Below, piece by piece: positions 27,101 through 34,390 of a stretch of 64,000 nt of DNA (the first letter of the stretch is position 1; every line of letters starts with the position of its first letter). Where the stretch lies: assembly GCA_020152595.1 (NCBI GenBank), contig JAIGNY010003759.1:1186501-1250500 (forward strand). Reading direction: 5' to 3'. Source of the stretch: Chiridota heheva. Its lineage: Eukaryota > Echinodermata > Holothuroidea > Apodida > Chiridotidae. The notes beneath the pieces were generated by a model. The model had not been told where the DNA came from. It searched no databases and saw only the letters and a program-made list of their open reading frames with translations. Made by a program: the position numbers and the translations under genes.

Positions 27101-27206
27101 AATATTCCATGAAGGGGGTTTCCGCAGGGAGCTAGAAAGTATGAAGTTTAAAATATTTAATCTGGAGGCTGTATTAAGCGGTATCCAAGAGGAAACTCAG
27201 AGGTAA
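3163..27206 (+). CDS. Sialidase (exo-alpha-sialidase, GH33, NEU2/NEU3/NEU4 type), seven exons, 399 aa
   Basis: Removes terminal alpha-linked sialic acid from glycoproteins and gangliosides. Exons: 3140(3163)-3194, 14743-14919, 16088-16226, 19301-19472, 22395-22540, 23800-23982, 26856-27206. All introns are GT-AG, with phases 2,2,0,1,0,0. Counting from Met at 3163, family residues are the R11-I-P motif (NEU2 Arg21), D35 in GLKDYGH (NEU2 Asp46), E220 in NEIQAAE (NEU2 Glu218), R236 in LNAR (NEU2 Arg237), R318 or R319 (NEU2 Arg304) and Y346 in AYSD (NEU2 Tyr334). Asp-box-like motifs: SYDLGLSW 117-124, SDDGGLTW 192-199, STDGGRSL 249-256, SIDGCKSW 326-333. GPGH and LVEP...GSVISF also match the NEU2/3/4 group. 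Human NEU2 has 380 residues, so length fits. No signal peptide is seen, which fits the cytosolic or membrane-associated branch. No break is seen. The true N-terminus is uncertain because the first exon has a good acceptor and stays open upstream of the ATG. Confidence 0.9.
3195..4919. other. Start of intron 1, mostly featureless
   Basis: AT-rich intron sequence with one SINE-like head and A-runs (near 4287). No gene was identified, and the 85-codon open frame at 3895 has no recognisable similarity. Confidence 0.5.
3877..3940 (+). repeat. tRNA-like SINE head
   Basis: TAGTTTAGCGATAACG resembles a pol III A box, and 50 bp later GGGTTCGAATACC is close to the B-box consensus GGTTCGANTCC. No full cloverleaf is convincing, so this is read as a SINE head rather than a tRNA gene. 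Confidence 0.45.
4925..6053 (+). pseudogene. LINE relic A: non-LTR reverse transcriptase, 3' half
   Basis: Palm motif A FVDFEKALDLVH at ~4966-5001 is followed by an open stretch at 5054-5437 with QVKSGVQQG, WVMR, a motif C region DFADITLLLS where the family has FADD, and GLRINKHKTE. KFRYLGATVS and SVLLYGCETWR follow near 5450-5650, and the C-terminal WKWIGHVMHM...TTWRRTVEK domain at 5799-6000. The pieces lie in more than one frame with internal stops, and the second Asp of motif C is replaced by Ile, so it is dead. The 5' part (endonuclease) is missing. Clade uncertain. It abuts LINE relic B tail to tail. Confidence 0.85.
6060..6767 (-). pseudogene. LINE relic B, 3' part (reverse transcriptase palm to C-terminus)
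   Basis: On the minus strand: LKQGCVLALNLFSIFF, then motif C FADEAALV (family FADDAALV), HSEAELQR, CKEFGLNMH, GQDVS, DSIISNNLSLNSELDKR and AMARLFKRVWD. It continues the reverse transcriptase that stops at 10136. The two parts are separated by the TIR element at 6768-10134. Frames are broken and the second catalytic Asp is Glu, so it is inactive. Transcription direction runs from 12.3 kb toward 6.06 kb. Confidence 0.85.
8261..8299. repeat. Short perfect-looking hairpin inside the TIR element
   Basis: Arms 8261-8276 and 8284-8299 pair at 15 of 16 positions around a 7-base loop. Each arm contains CACGTG. Could be a subterminal structure of the element or a chance palindrome. Confidence 0.6.
9080..9098 (+). 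repeat. G-run
   Basis: Nineteen bases, all G except one A, able to form a quadruplex. No gene lies nearby apart from the host intron. Confidence 0.8.
10136..12310 (-). pseudogene. LINE relic B, 5' part (APE-type endonuclease and start of reverse transcriptase)
   Basis: Minus strand from ~12164: WNVRTMRPGLSDNL (endonuclease start with its Asn), REKDYTFFWQ and GVGFTVKN at ~11.9-12.0 kb, then SWRHP...HWHQLDFLITR and SADCNTDHKLV (endonuclease C-terminal SDH-like end) at ~11.43-11.54 kb, QNPDWFEA at ~11.15 kb, and the reverse transcriptase PQDMRDANIVTLYKNKG...NNYRGISLL, PESQCGFR and FIDLTKVFNMVSR at 10.2-10.59 kb. Motif A Asp is kept in FIDL. Frames shift several times. Sequence at 12.17-12.31 kb is a likely 5' leader. 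Same family as the 6.06-6.77 kb part; together one copy of ~2.9 kb. Confidence 0.85.
12311..14480. repeat. Higher-order tandem repeat, ~830-bp period
   Basis: A block ACAAAAAGCTTGTAA...CAGATGTGCCCTA recurs near 12425, 13255 and 14078 (spacing ~830 and ~825). Within each long unit, short units headed by GCATATTAATGAGTAGG and a GGCGGGGCTT-like phrase recur every ~100-250 bp. The second unit holds an extra ~410 bp at 13440-13850, flanked by a repeated stretch (TGGTGATA..GCATATTAATG, then CTTGAAATGCTC). Intronic. No protein signal; minus-strand open frames here are by-products. Confidence 0.75.
14743..14919 (+). CDS. Sialidase exon 2 (residues 11-70)
   Basis: Acceptor TTGATTATAG, donor GTAATT. 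Completes the split Arg codon (AG|G) to give RIPAVV, the first arginine of the sialic-acid-binding triad, then the GLKDYGH segment with the acid/base Asp, and ends in HLTGF plus a split Arg codon. The 11.5-kb intron before it carries two LINE relics and a TIR element. Confidence 0.92.
15475..15615. repeat. AAGTCAAGTCA-type dispersed repeat, copy 1
   Basis: Degenerate tandem AAGTC units (CAAGTCACAAGTCA and similar). Relatives lie at 44385-44525 and 46875-47010. Confidence 0.6.
15600..15960. repeat. Dispersed repeat shared with 43475-43860
   Basis: Both copies begin with a GGCAAGCTGCC or GAAAGCTGCCCC phrase, run through many AAAATTTCC/GAAAATGAA units and end in a C-run with CCTC. Diverged, so old. 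Lies in intron 2, which otherwise has nothing recognisable. Confidence 0.45.
16088..16226 (+). CDS. Sialidase exon 3 (residues 70-116)
   Basis: Acceptor TTCTAAG, donor GTAAAG. Encodes RTMNPSPVVD, matching RSMNPCPLYD of NEU2, followed by a strand ending LYVIK. Phase 2 at the left edge, phase 0 at the right. Confidence 0.92.
16227..18720. other. Intron 3 up to the 41-bp array
   Basis: Apart from the TIR-bounded element, AT-rich intron sequence with no gene or RNA recognised. Confidence 0.5.
16753..17318. mobile_element. TIR-bounded dispersed element in intron 3
   Basis: Starts TACCTCCACCAACGAAGTTGG with a GTCTGTCTGTTTGTCTG tract and ends GGTGGAGGTATGCACTCG. The outer ~10 bases are inverted. 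I recall similar CGAAGTTGG/GGAGGTATGC elements from several marine invertebrate genomes. Non-coding. Confidence 0.55.
18728..19300 (+). repeat. 41-bp minisatellite of 14 units ending at the exon 4 splice acceptor
   Basis: Each unit reads ATAACCCATCTAAATGATAC then AATTTCYTGTGCATTTCTTAG. The AG of unit 1 is at 18767-18768 and the AG of the last unit at 19299-19300, a spacing of 532 bp or 13 units with one 1-bp loss. The final unit's CATTTCTTAG is the acceptor of sialidase exon 4, so the array is a tandem multiplication of the intron's own last 41 bases, including pyrimidine tract and a weak branch-like CTAAAT. Units differ by few substitutions, which suggests recent expansion or homogenisation. 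Confidence 0.95.
19301..19472 (+). CDS. Sialidase exon 4 (residues 117-174)
   Basis: Begins with Asp-box SYDLGLSW and contains VPGPGHSIQM, matching VGPGHCLQL of NEU2, and IIVPVNY. The donor is GTACGT. The acceptor CATTTCTTAG is the last 10 bases of the fourteenth unit of a 41-bp tandem array. Every upstream unit carries the same tract and AG. Confidence 0.92.
20540..20655 (+). repeat. Degenerate SINE, same family as 29700-29850
   Basis: Shares CATAGCATTAGCTTGACAAG and CCAGTGCTTCACAAGTGGTT with the better copy at 29.7 kb; the B box has decayed. Confidence 0.6.
20668..21430 (-). pseudogene. LINE relic C: 5'-truncated 3' end of a CR1/L2-like element
   Basis: Minus-strand segments LYNTLILPYISYCNVAWG (21.4 kb), then YQYKNNNLPNAFDHFF, FRLTLSQHCLRYTGVKVWND and IPQDIKNVNNVKTFK (20.96-21.21 kb) are the typical end of reverse transcriptases of the CR1/L2/Daphne type. 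A non-coding 3' end of ~290 bp follows, finishing in AATCAATCAAG, the short tail repeat such elements use. A stop separates the two segments. Sits in sialidase intron 4. Confidence 0.8.
22141..22195. repeat. Short dispersed motif, copy 2
   Basis: Matches 2037-2092 (TTGGCACGTTTGACTCTGAC...). Confidence 0.6.
22395..22540 (+). CDS. Sialidase exon 5 (residues 174-222)
   Basis: Acceptor TCTTCAAACAG, donor GTATTT. Carries the canonical Asp-box SDDGGLTW and ends with HPNEIQ, whose Glu aligns with catalytic Glu218 of NEU2. Phase 1 at the left edge, phase 0 at the right. Confidence 0.92.
23144..23182. repeat. C-rich tract in intron 5
   Basis: Four or more runs of 4-9 C separated by single T. The complementary strand can form a G-quadruplex and would be the template strand of the sialidase gene. 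Confidence 0.8.
23340..23465. repeat. Dispersed repeat with a single 24-bp unit
   Basis: CATGTGGGACATAGTATGAG then GATGCCATTTTTATAATTGGG and on to ATTTACCATTCTAGTTTTA matches 39985-40096, where the first part is amplified into the 24-bp array. This copy shows the unexpanded state. Confidence 0.75.
23800..23982 (+). CDS. Sialidase exon 6 (residues 223-283)
   Basis: Acceptor CTGTTGTAG, donor GTAAGC, 61 whole codons. Contains LNAR (second triad Arg), a degenerate Asp-box STDGGRSL, and LVEP followed by AAGCA, which continues into GSVISF of the next exon as in NEU2. Confidence 0.93.
24107..24740. repeat. 20-bp minisatellite, ~30 units, intron 6
   Basis: Unit GCGACACCCTGCATATTTAT, nearly perfect. 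Variants CCTGCCT occur in pairs at 24297/24317 and 24477/24497, 180 bp apart, so nine-unit blocks have been duplicated. One hybrid unit (GCGTGTCCCTTT) at ~24705 joins the 34-bp array. All three forward frames stay open because 20 is not a multiple of 3, giving long false open frames. Confidence 0.97.
24741..25494. repeat. 34-bp minisatellite, ~22 units, intron 6
   Basis: Unit GACACCCAGCATATTTATGC plus TTGTCCCTCGAAGT. Equals the 20-bp unit plus a 14-bp block, so the two arrays share an ancestor. A rare variant (GTCGCTGGAAACGACACCC) occurs at 25187 and 25391, 204 bp or six units apart, showing a higher-order duplication. Confidence 0.95.
25495..26855. other. Rest of intron 6
   Basis: AT-rich with a T-run near 26408. 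Nothing else recognised up to the exon 7 acceptor. Confidence 0.5.
26856..27206 (+). CDS. Sialidase exon 7 (residues 284-399 and stop)
   Basis: Acceptor TATTCCATTCCAG. Encodes GSVISF, RRWVLFSNP, the FRRHLS segment with the third triad Arg, Asp-box SIDGCKSW, the nucleophile segment AAYSDM, and a C-terminal strand YVAIFHEGG through KFKIFNL, ending at TAA 27204-27206. The stop overlaps a possible donor (AG|GTAACA), but the length and end position fit the family's C-terminus, so a terminal exon is preferred. Confidence 0.92.
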   Translation, partial: GSVISFKGPNRNTGTGISPHRRWVLFSNPADADFRRHLSIHLSIDGCKSWSHKWVVFEQAAAYSDMTYFEHNNEGKTERYVAIFHEGGFRRELESMKFKIFNLEAVLSGIQEETQR

Positions 27207-27344
27207 CAAAAGGTTTCGTCATAGGTGATTTAATTTTTTTCTAGTTTTTGAATTGTGATCAAAAATATTAGCGATCAAAAATCATAATTTTATGAAATAT
27301 TTCTTTGTTATGGGGGCACTAATTGTGGATATTTATTACAGTAG

Positions 27345-27350
27345 AATAAA
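27345..27350 (+). promoter_or_regulatory. Candidate polyadenylation signal of the sialidase gene
   Basis: AATAAA about 140 bp after the stop codon. Further copies occur downstream (for example near 27703), so the used site is uncertain. Confidence 0.4.
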
Positions 27351-27411
27351 TTGTATTTATTATATAAATTGTAATCCTGCATTTGGATTACATCTTTCTT
27401 TATTTAAGTAA

Positions 27412-27620
27412 AAAGTACCGGGTTGGACTCCCGTTGCGAGCGTTACCTTGTTTCTTTAAGCAAGACATTTTACTTGCTTCAGTCCACTAAGCTGTAAGAT
27501 GAGTACCGACATTGCTGGGGAGTTGACCTGCAATGGGGAGTTATATGCTCTCATCTGCTTGCCTCATGGAAACCGGGGATAAGCACAGATGGGCCTAATT
27601 AACTTTATAACTTATTTAAG
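27412..27620 (+). repeat. SINE, family 1, 5'-truncated
   Basis: B-box-like CCGGGTTGGACTCCCG, then CAAGACATTTTACTTGC, CAGTCCACTAAGCTGTAAG, TGCTGGGGAGTTGACCTG and GAAACCGGGGATAAGC. The same order is found at 34.1 kb and, inverted, at 29.0-29.6 kb. Confidence 0.75.
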
Positions 27621-28600
27621 TTTGGTGTATAGAAACAAATGACATTTTTTTAATCTTTGAGCATGCTGCAATGAATGTGTGTTTGTTATTAATGTTCATT
27701 TAGAATAAAGCTTTAGATGAAAAGTGCATAGATTAAGAATGAAGCAAATTAAGAGACATGATTTTTTGATATATTTAGAATAAAGAGATGATTTTTTAGG
27801 TCTGGTGATCTTGCAGTCATTCCACGGGGGTTTGTAGGTAACATACTTCAATGAAAATTATGTTTCTAGGTGATTGTATTTGTTATTGATATGCATAAAA
27901 TGTATTTTTCTGAGATGTCAGCAAAATTCTATTTTCTATATATCTGTGGACATTTGGAAAATTGTTTATCAATAACAAAAGGTAGTGTATCACATTCTTT
28001 GTTTGAGATTTCTTAAAGTTGAAGAAAAAGCATGTAGATTTGCAAGTGCTGCTCATCATATTAAAAACATTGGGTTTTTAATGTTTAAAGAATGAATAAT
28101 TATGATTTATATATTGGAAAATAAACAGTTGTTACTTGTTTATTAAATAATAGCAATTTCTTTTTATAATAAGGATCGTTATTCATGTAATTGGTAGAAA
28201 ATGATAATTGATATTCATTATTCAACCAATGACTACCTTGCTGGAATCTGAATAATTCAAATGCAATAAAACTAAACTAACGTCTCTCTTTATAGGTTAT
28301 TAGAAAATCTGGGTGTTCTTATCTATTTATTGTTTTACTTTTGTGCTGAATTGAAGCTTTGTAATAATCTACTACATCTGCAACTCTTTAGACAGTTTCA
28401 TTGTTGTCAGTCCTCTTCACGTGAAGCGAATATTGATGCCCTTTTTAATCTCAAAGATGAATTGTTTAATCCTAACAATGAATCATTTAATTTCAAAGAT
28501 GAATCGTTTCATTTGTATCTGGTGGTTGATTTAATTTCATTGATGGCCATGGGTCTGTAAATTATTTACATTATCTACCATTTTAGCAATTTTCAGGGGT

Positions 28601-28970
28601 AAAGGCGGTAACACACCGAATGCGACGCGGCGAGTGATTTTTGAGATAATCATACAGGAAACAAATATTATTAGATGCTATGAAATGATGAATTTACAAT
28701 TGAGGCTTTCTGATGATACTGGAAAATTTGTTAGAAATGCTTTTTTGTTCAAACTGGAGAAATTTGCTTTAGTGAGGCGTGATTTTCTGTCGCAACGCAA
28801 ATTTTGCTTTAATGGGCGTAGAAAGGCCCTTTTAATCAATTTTCAGTTATCATCTGAATAGCCATGCGGTGACGATGCTTCTCTGAAAGCAAGAGCTCAA
28901 AATGTTTCTTTTCCTTTGTTTGATTCAATTTTGTTTAAAAAATCGCTCCCCACGTCGCATTGGGCCTTAA
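28601..28970. mobile_element. MITE with GC-rich inverted ends (hAT-like)
   Basis: The left arm at 28616-28642 (CGAATGCGACGCGGCGAGTG then ATTTTT) pairs with the right arm at 28937-28964 (AAAAAATCGCTCCCCACG then TCGCATTGGG) with a few mismatches. No transposase inside. Target duplication not identified. The 75-codon open frame inside has no similarity I recognise. The ends resemble GC-rich ends of hAT-type MITEs. Confidence 0.6.
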
Positions 28971-29043
28971 GAGTAGGGTCTGTTCCCCTCTTGTTGCACC
29001 CCTATGTTTTTTCTGTTGCAGCTTTACTTGCTCAAATATGGTC

Positions 29044-29475
29044 TACTGTGGGACACCAATCCATCGTAGGTTAAGTCTACACCCAAAACTGGTTCTCATT
29101 TCACAGCTAAGTGGACTGTGGGACACCATTCTATCGTAGCTTAACTCCCCACCCAAAACTGGTACTCATTTCACAGCCACAGCTGATTGGACTGTGGGAC
29201 ACCATTCTATCATAGGTTAACTCCCCAGCCAAAGCTGGTACTCATTTCACAGCTGAGTAGACTGTGGGACACCATTCTATCGTAGGTTAACTCCTCAGCC
29301 AAAACTGGTACTCATTTCACAGCTGAGTGGACTGTGGGACACCATTCTATTGTAGGTTAACTCCCCAGCCAAAACTGGTACTCATTTCACAGCTGAGTGG
29401 ACTGTGGGACACCATTCTATTGTAGGTTAACTCCCCAGCCAAAACTGGTACTCATTTCACAGCTGAGTGGACTGG
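29044..29475 (-). repeat. ~69-bp tandem array, six units, made from a SINE body
   Basis: Units headed GTGGGACACC at ~29050, 29119, 29195, 29266, 29335 and 29405. The reverse complement contains CAGTCCACTCAGCTGTGAAA, TGAGTACCAG and TGGCTGGGGAGTTAACCT, which is the middle of the family 1 SINE seen at 27476-27535. The SINE head follows directly at 29476-29590 in the same orientation. Confidence 0.85.
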
Positions 29476-29595
29476 AGCAGTGGGATAAAGTGTCTTGCTC
29501 AAGGACACAGCACAGCATCCTGGCTGAGATTTGATCCCGTTACCTTTTAAATATGAGACCGTCACCCCAACCATTGGGCTCTCTTAACTAACTGT
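29476..29595 (-). repeat. SINE family 1, tRNA-like head
   Basis: On the minus strand, AGAGCCCAATGGTTGGG (A-box-like) and ACGGGATCAAATCTC (B-box-like) precede CTTGAGCAAGACACTTTATC. Its body is the tandem array to its left. Confidence 0.7.
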
Positions 29596-29699
29596 TGCTT
29601 TGAGCCACCAAATTCTAGATTTTTGGCCTGCGTTGAGTATAGTCTTCCCACCCTCTAGTAGCACATGTCTCTTCTGTCACAAACAGCTTGCTCGAAATA

Positions 29700-29855
29700 T
29701 ACCACGATCTAGTGGTCATAGCATCAGCTTGACAAGCTAGCGTTTCGGGTTTGATTCCGGGTGGGTCTCTAACCAATGCTTCACAACTAGTTTATCAAAC
29801 GTCTTTGGACATCTCTTTTAGCTGTTGAGAAGGGGATATAAAATAGCCAACCACA
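29700..29855 (+). repeat. SINE family 2
   Basis: TAGTGGTCATAGCATCAGC (A-box region) and CGGGTTTGATTCCGGGTGG (B box), then CCAATGCTTCACAACTAG. An older copy lies at 20540. Confidence 0.7.
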
Positions 29856-30587
29856 CCAGCAAACAAAACATGAAAAGTCATTAAAAATTATCACATATTA
29901 TTGAATTATGAATCTATGTCCTCTTTTTAAAAAGTATGATTTTTCTTTGTAAATAGTTGCCATTTATGAGTTTCAAACAATGTGCTGCAACTATTGGCAA
30001 TTTTGTTGGCTTTTTTGTTGTTAAGTGCATGCAGGGATCATATGGATGCTGGAAAATCTTAATAAAAGTATATGAATTTTTTCAACGTATTTTTTAATAT
30101 CTTAAAAGTGTATCCAAGAAATCCTTTGCTGTCATTCAAAAATATAGTACAATTGAATAATATATTAATATATATTTCTTTAAATGTTTATGAAATCAAT
30201 GTGGAGTAGAATGTAAGGATAAGAAAAAGAAAAAATTTTGAATTTGATTTCAAAATATTATTTTGTGGTTGATTATAAGTATGGGTCTGAGACATTCTCT
30301 TTTTATAGGCTCTGTATGTTAACAAATATTTGAGGGGAATTCGAAAGACTAGTTGTCAAAATTTTCTTTTGTTTTAGATTTTTCAAGTTTTAATTGTAGA
30401 TAATTTTGTCCGAAGATATTTGTATCACTTACTTGATCGAATAGGCTTGTATGGAAGAGATTAAATATGGTTAAAATCACATATGATAAACATGATTTCA
30501 TGAATCTTTGAGTTTTCACGAGCTGTAAGATATTGTTTTTTACTAGGAAGGTTGGTCGTGAAAGCCATTATCTGTTATAGGATTGAT

Positions 30588-30811
30588 GTGGTCAGATTTA
30601 AGAATTATGACGGAGTGTGGACACATGCTATAAGCTATGTAATGAATCAGTCATTGATCACATTTGAGAACATTCAGGTAGAATTAAAGGATTAGTTTAG
30701 TGGTCAGATTTAAGAATTGTGACGGAGTGTGGACACATGCTATAAGCTATGTAATGAATCAGTCATTGATCACATTTGAGAACATTCAGGTAGAATTAAA
30801 GGATTAGTTTA
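30588..30811. repeat. 112-bp direct duplication
   Basis: Two adjacent copies (30588-30699, 30700-30811) differ by about one base (AATTATGACGG vs AATTGTGACGG), so the event is recent. The unit's right edge includes the outer end of the neighbouring foldback arm. Confidence 0.9.
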
Positions 30812-31381
30812 GTGGTCAAGCATGTCCATCTTTTCTAAAAGAGGACATTCAGAGGAACAAAATGGTGAAGAAACTACTTTAATATCTTATTCCATTCAGG
30901 AAACACTAAAGTTTAAGCTCTTGTCTTATGTGTGTAGAAATGACTGGTGTAGCAAGTCTACTATGTATGGAAAGTTGGCGTTTTCATCCTTACATTCGTA
31001 ACAATTGTTAAATGTATTTTAAAGAATGTTTATTTAATTTTTTCACTATTTAATTTATTTTTCCTCTTTCTATAGGTGGTATATTAAGAATACTCTTCCT
31101 AGATTCAGTTTTACTACTTTTTTGACATATCCTATGGTTTTTAAGCCACACATTTATAGGACAAAATATGATAGAATACATAAAGACTGAGGAATCTGAG
31201 GCTATGACATCACAACTAGTCTGAATACAGTTGTTTCTACACAAATGATACCAAACTTTAAACTTAGATATCTCCTTAACAGAATAAGATTTTCGAAATG
31301 CTTTCTTCCCCATTTTGTTTCTTTTGAAGTCCTCTTTTATATGCGATAAACTTGCTTGACCATTGAACCAATCCTTTAAAG
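30794..31381. mobile_element. Foldback-type element with ~150-bp inverted arms
   Basis: The left arm 30794-30945 is the diverged reverse complement of 31229-31381 over its whole length (for example GGTCAAGCATGTCC vs GGTCAAGCAAGTTT, and GAGGACATTCAGAGGAACAA vs GAGGACTTCAAAAGAAACAA), with a 283-bp spacer. A related single arm, multiplied, lies at 35120-35665. No protein is encoded; the minus-strand open frame at 31050-31406 is a shadow. Confidence 0.75.
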
Positions 31382-32585
31382 GGTGAATGCCACCTAGAGG
31401 TAACATTAGCTAAACTGCTTTAGGTAAAACCTATGTTGATCAATCCCCTCCCACAATTATTCAAAGAAGATTGGGAAATTTTTGCAAAAATTAGATTATC
31501 TTAACAATATTCCGAAGCATAATTTGCTTCAATGGGTATTGTGGTCATTTTCTATTATTTACATTTAGAATTTTTTTTTTAAAGATGTTATAAAGCTTGA
31601 ATACACTTTCCAGTTACACATCACAAACGATTGAAATAAAAAAAAAATAAACTATGGCATCCAAATTCAGAGACCAAATTTGGAAATAAACTATTATTTT
31701 ACTCAGAATTATAAGCTCCTGATGATAGGCATTTGAATAGAAGGCACCACTGAATCTTACCCTTTGATTCCTTTACCTCAACCCCACCCCCTCCTCCCCA
31801 TCCACAAAAAAGGAACAGGGATTATCACCACCCTCTCTCTTCATTTGACAAGATGTATCATTTAATTATTGTATACACAACAAAATGGTGGGTAAAGTCA
31901 TCTAAGCCAACATGAATGGTGCGGTTGGCATCAGGTTTGTTAGTGAACAAGACTTTGTTCTTCATTAATGTGGGTACTGGTTGTAATATTTTATAGCAGT
32001 TGTTTAAGTAACAAGTGTAAGGATTTTGATATGGCATTGCAGTGAAAGCGTGAAGAACACCAAAACAATATAAATATTTAAAAAAAATGATATTCATGTA
32101 AAAATATGAATATCATATTCATGAACATCAAAGCGGAAGCATTTCGTCTGCAGCTCTTTTCCCTCATTCAGCTATTGAGAAAAGTGACAATGGTTGAATG
32201 GCGCGCACCGTTATTCAGAGGGATGTTAAGCTGTCGGTCCCGACGGCAGGAGAGTTACCCCTGCCTGGTCTCTGAACAATATTCGAGAAGAGAAGCGTGA
32301 AAACGCGGTGTTCATTCACTTTCGCTTTCAAGTACTCAGTTCATGTGCGCCCATAGGCAGCCAGGGAACTTGTCTGTTGTAGAGCGCATTTGAATAGTTC
32401 TTTAAAACTAGAAAATGCGCCATATAGCTTCCATATATCATATCATATTAAATGTGATCAAATTTGTCAAAATTGTATTGCCAGTTTAGTACAACTCGAA
32501 CAATGTGATTGTACACAATGGTGTAAACAACTCATATGTAACTTTCAATGTTGAAACTAACTGATTTGTGAGGGAACTTTTGGAA
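31382..32585. other. Intergenic, nothing recognised
   Basis: A short palindrome of ATGAATATCAT/ATGATATTCAT at 32087-32122 is present. The open frames at 31858 (-) and 32106 (+) start on its two arms and have no similarity I recognise. Confidence 0.45.
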
Positions 32586-32813
32586 CAAAGATTCTATTTT
32601 CCAAATGGATTTCTATTGTCAAAATGGACTGGAATAAAGCTTTTACATTGCCATTATACTCCTTTTTTGGTACTTAAAAAACTCTGTACCAGAATAGCTA
32701 ACTAAATTATTGTTTGCTAATCTGGTACAGAGTGTATTAAGTACGGAAATGTAAGGGCTTTACTCCAGTCCATTTTGGCAATAGAAATCTATTTTAGAAA
32801 TAGAAGCTGTTTG
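32586..32813. mobile_element. Near-palindromic MITE, copy 1
   Basis: Ends TTCTATTTTCCAAATGGATT and the complementary AATCTATTTTAGAAATAGAA. Complementarity continues inward through ACTGGAATAAAGC and the TCTGTACCAG/CTGGTACAGA pair, so nearly the whole 228 bp can fold on itself. The second copy is at 48450-48696. Confidence 0.85.
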
Positions 32814-33243
32814 AAAGATGCTCTGGATGTAGCAACCAATTAGTTGATTTATTCAATTTTAATTTCCAGAATTTTGCAGATATATACTGTATGGCAGGAA
32901 TTTGTGGGGTGGGTCTGCCCTCTTCTGCTTGAAGGAATATATTGAAATTTTAACGAATATACATATACTTAATCAAGACGTAATGCAATGTATTTGTCGT
33001 AGTTAGCATATCTGATGCCAGGTTATAGTTGCATCACATGATATAGATGGTATCCTTCTCTTTGCACGAGTAACAAATTCTATTGTAAAATATGGAACGA
33101 ACATCATTGATTGCTCTGAATGTTGAACAACTGTGATTGTAGGCATCATTCTGTTTAGTGTACAGTTATAGTACAACTTTATTTTTGAATACATATTCAC
33201 TTTTTCTGTTGCTATTAATAGTAGATGACATTTTCATTTCTAT

Positions 33244-33556
33244 CCAGGGGTGTAGGGAGCTTTTGAAAAGTGGTGGAAGGAAAGGGGGCAGGACCTCTTA
33301 GGGGGCTCTTCCCAAGTCATATACATCTGTCCCCCCAGTCTGTAGATAGAATAAGTGAGCTTAAAATAGCCAACTTAAATAGGCACTTCATTTTGAAACG
33401 GGCACTTCTGTAATATATTTTTTTCAAAGTGTGCTTACATTTGACCAGTCCTTGCACCATTGACAATAACTGTTTATGTTCAAAAGGGGCACTTTTATCA
33501 TTTTCAGAATAGTTGGAGAGGGGGCACATGCCCCCTCACCACCAGTTCTTAAACTT
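33244..33556. repeat. Dispersed non-coding element, copy 1
   Basis: CCAGGGGTGTAGGGAGC, GGACCTCTTAGGGGGC, CCCAGTCTGTAGA and GGCACTTCATTTTGAAA recur in order at 39112-39400. Contains several GGGGCAC phrases. Family not identified. Confidence 0.75.
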
Positions 33557-34089
33557 ATGTTTCTATCACACATTTTATTATGTATACCATCAGTCTAACA
33601 GTGTGCAACATCTTTTGTGGGTGAGTTGTAGCATCAAGTGTAGGAGAAGTTTTATCCTGTATTTGTAATACCACTTTGTTAATGTACTACCACTCTGTTA
33701 ATGTAGCAATTTATGTCACTACAGCATTCAGTGACAGTAATAGTGGTGGTGACTGAGAGGTTAGAGTACTTTATCCTCAAAAACGCTAGTCAGATAAATA
33801 AATTGATGAATTTGGGAACCTTAATTTTGCTTTTCATCAATTTTGTTGTATGAAAATAATTCTGCTATGCTTCTGCCATTTGCATCTTTGTGTAAGGAAA
33901 ATTTGTTTAAAATTTGTGGTAGATTTGGTCAGCTGCACATGTATATGCTATTTAACATCTCATCATTTTGCATTTATGAATAGCGTATTCTGTCATTGTG
34001 TACAGTTCTCTCATTATTATGTAATAAATCGGTTTTGTTAGGTATTGTATTGATTTTTGAAGATTAAACCATTGTTTTATGTTAAGAAG
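33557..34089. other. Intergenic, nothing recognised
   Basis: No gene, repeat or RNA recognised; the 63-codon frame at 33850 looks like chance. Confidence 0.45.
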
Positions 34090-34390
34090 TGCAGTTGCTC
34101 AGTGGTTAAGAAGTCATGCTTGTGCACGAAAAGCACTGGGTTTGATCTTCACCGCAAGCTTTGCATTGTGTTCTTGAGAAAGACACTTCACTCTGCTTAC
34201 TCCAGCTCACTCTGCTGCAAAATGATTACCAGCACTGCTGGGGAGTTGTCCTGTGATATGGACTGGTGTCCTGTGATATGTACTAGTGTCCTGTCCAAGG
34301 GGAGTCATGTGATGTGCTTTTATCCAATCATACCAAGGAAACTGGGGATAAGCTCCTTTATATGGCTCTAGTATGGATTTAACTTGTGTT
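34090..34390 (+). repeat. SINE, family 1, most complete copy
   Basis: A box TTGCTCAGTGGTTAAG, B box GGGTTTGATCTTCACC, body GAGAAAGACACTTCACTC...CAGCACTGCTGGGGAG, tail GGAAACTGGGGATAAGC. Between body and tail, GTCCTGTGATATGGACTGGT is duplicated with small changes, at the same body region that is amplified at 29.0-29.5 kb. Confidence 0.8.

Noticed and set aside
27201-27210. Splice donor in place of the sialidase stop (AG|GTAACA)
   Set aside because: The stop lies at the expected C-terminal position of the family, and no later sialidase-like exon was seen.
28330-28861. Two short open frames after the sialidase gene (FNLKDELFNPNNESFNFKD repeats)
   Set aside because: Part of AT-rich sequence and of the GC-ended MITE; no homology or splice structure.
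31858-32300. Divergent pair of short genes both starting MNIIF
   Set aside because: Their common start is just the two arms of a short ATGAATATCAT palindrome, and the rest has no similarity.
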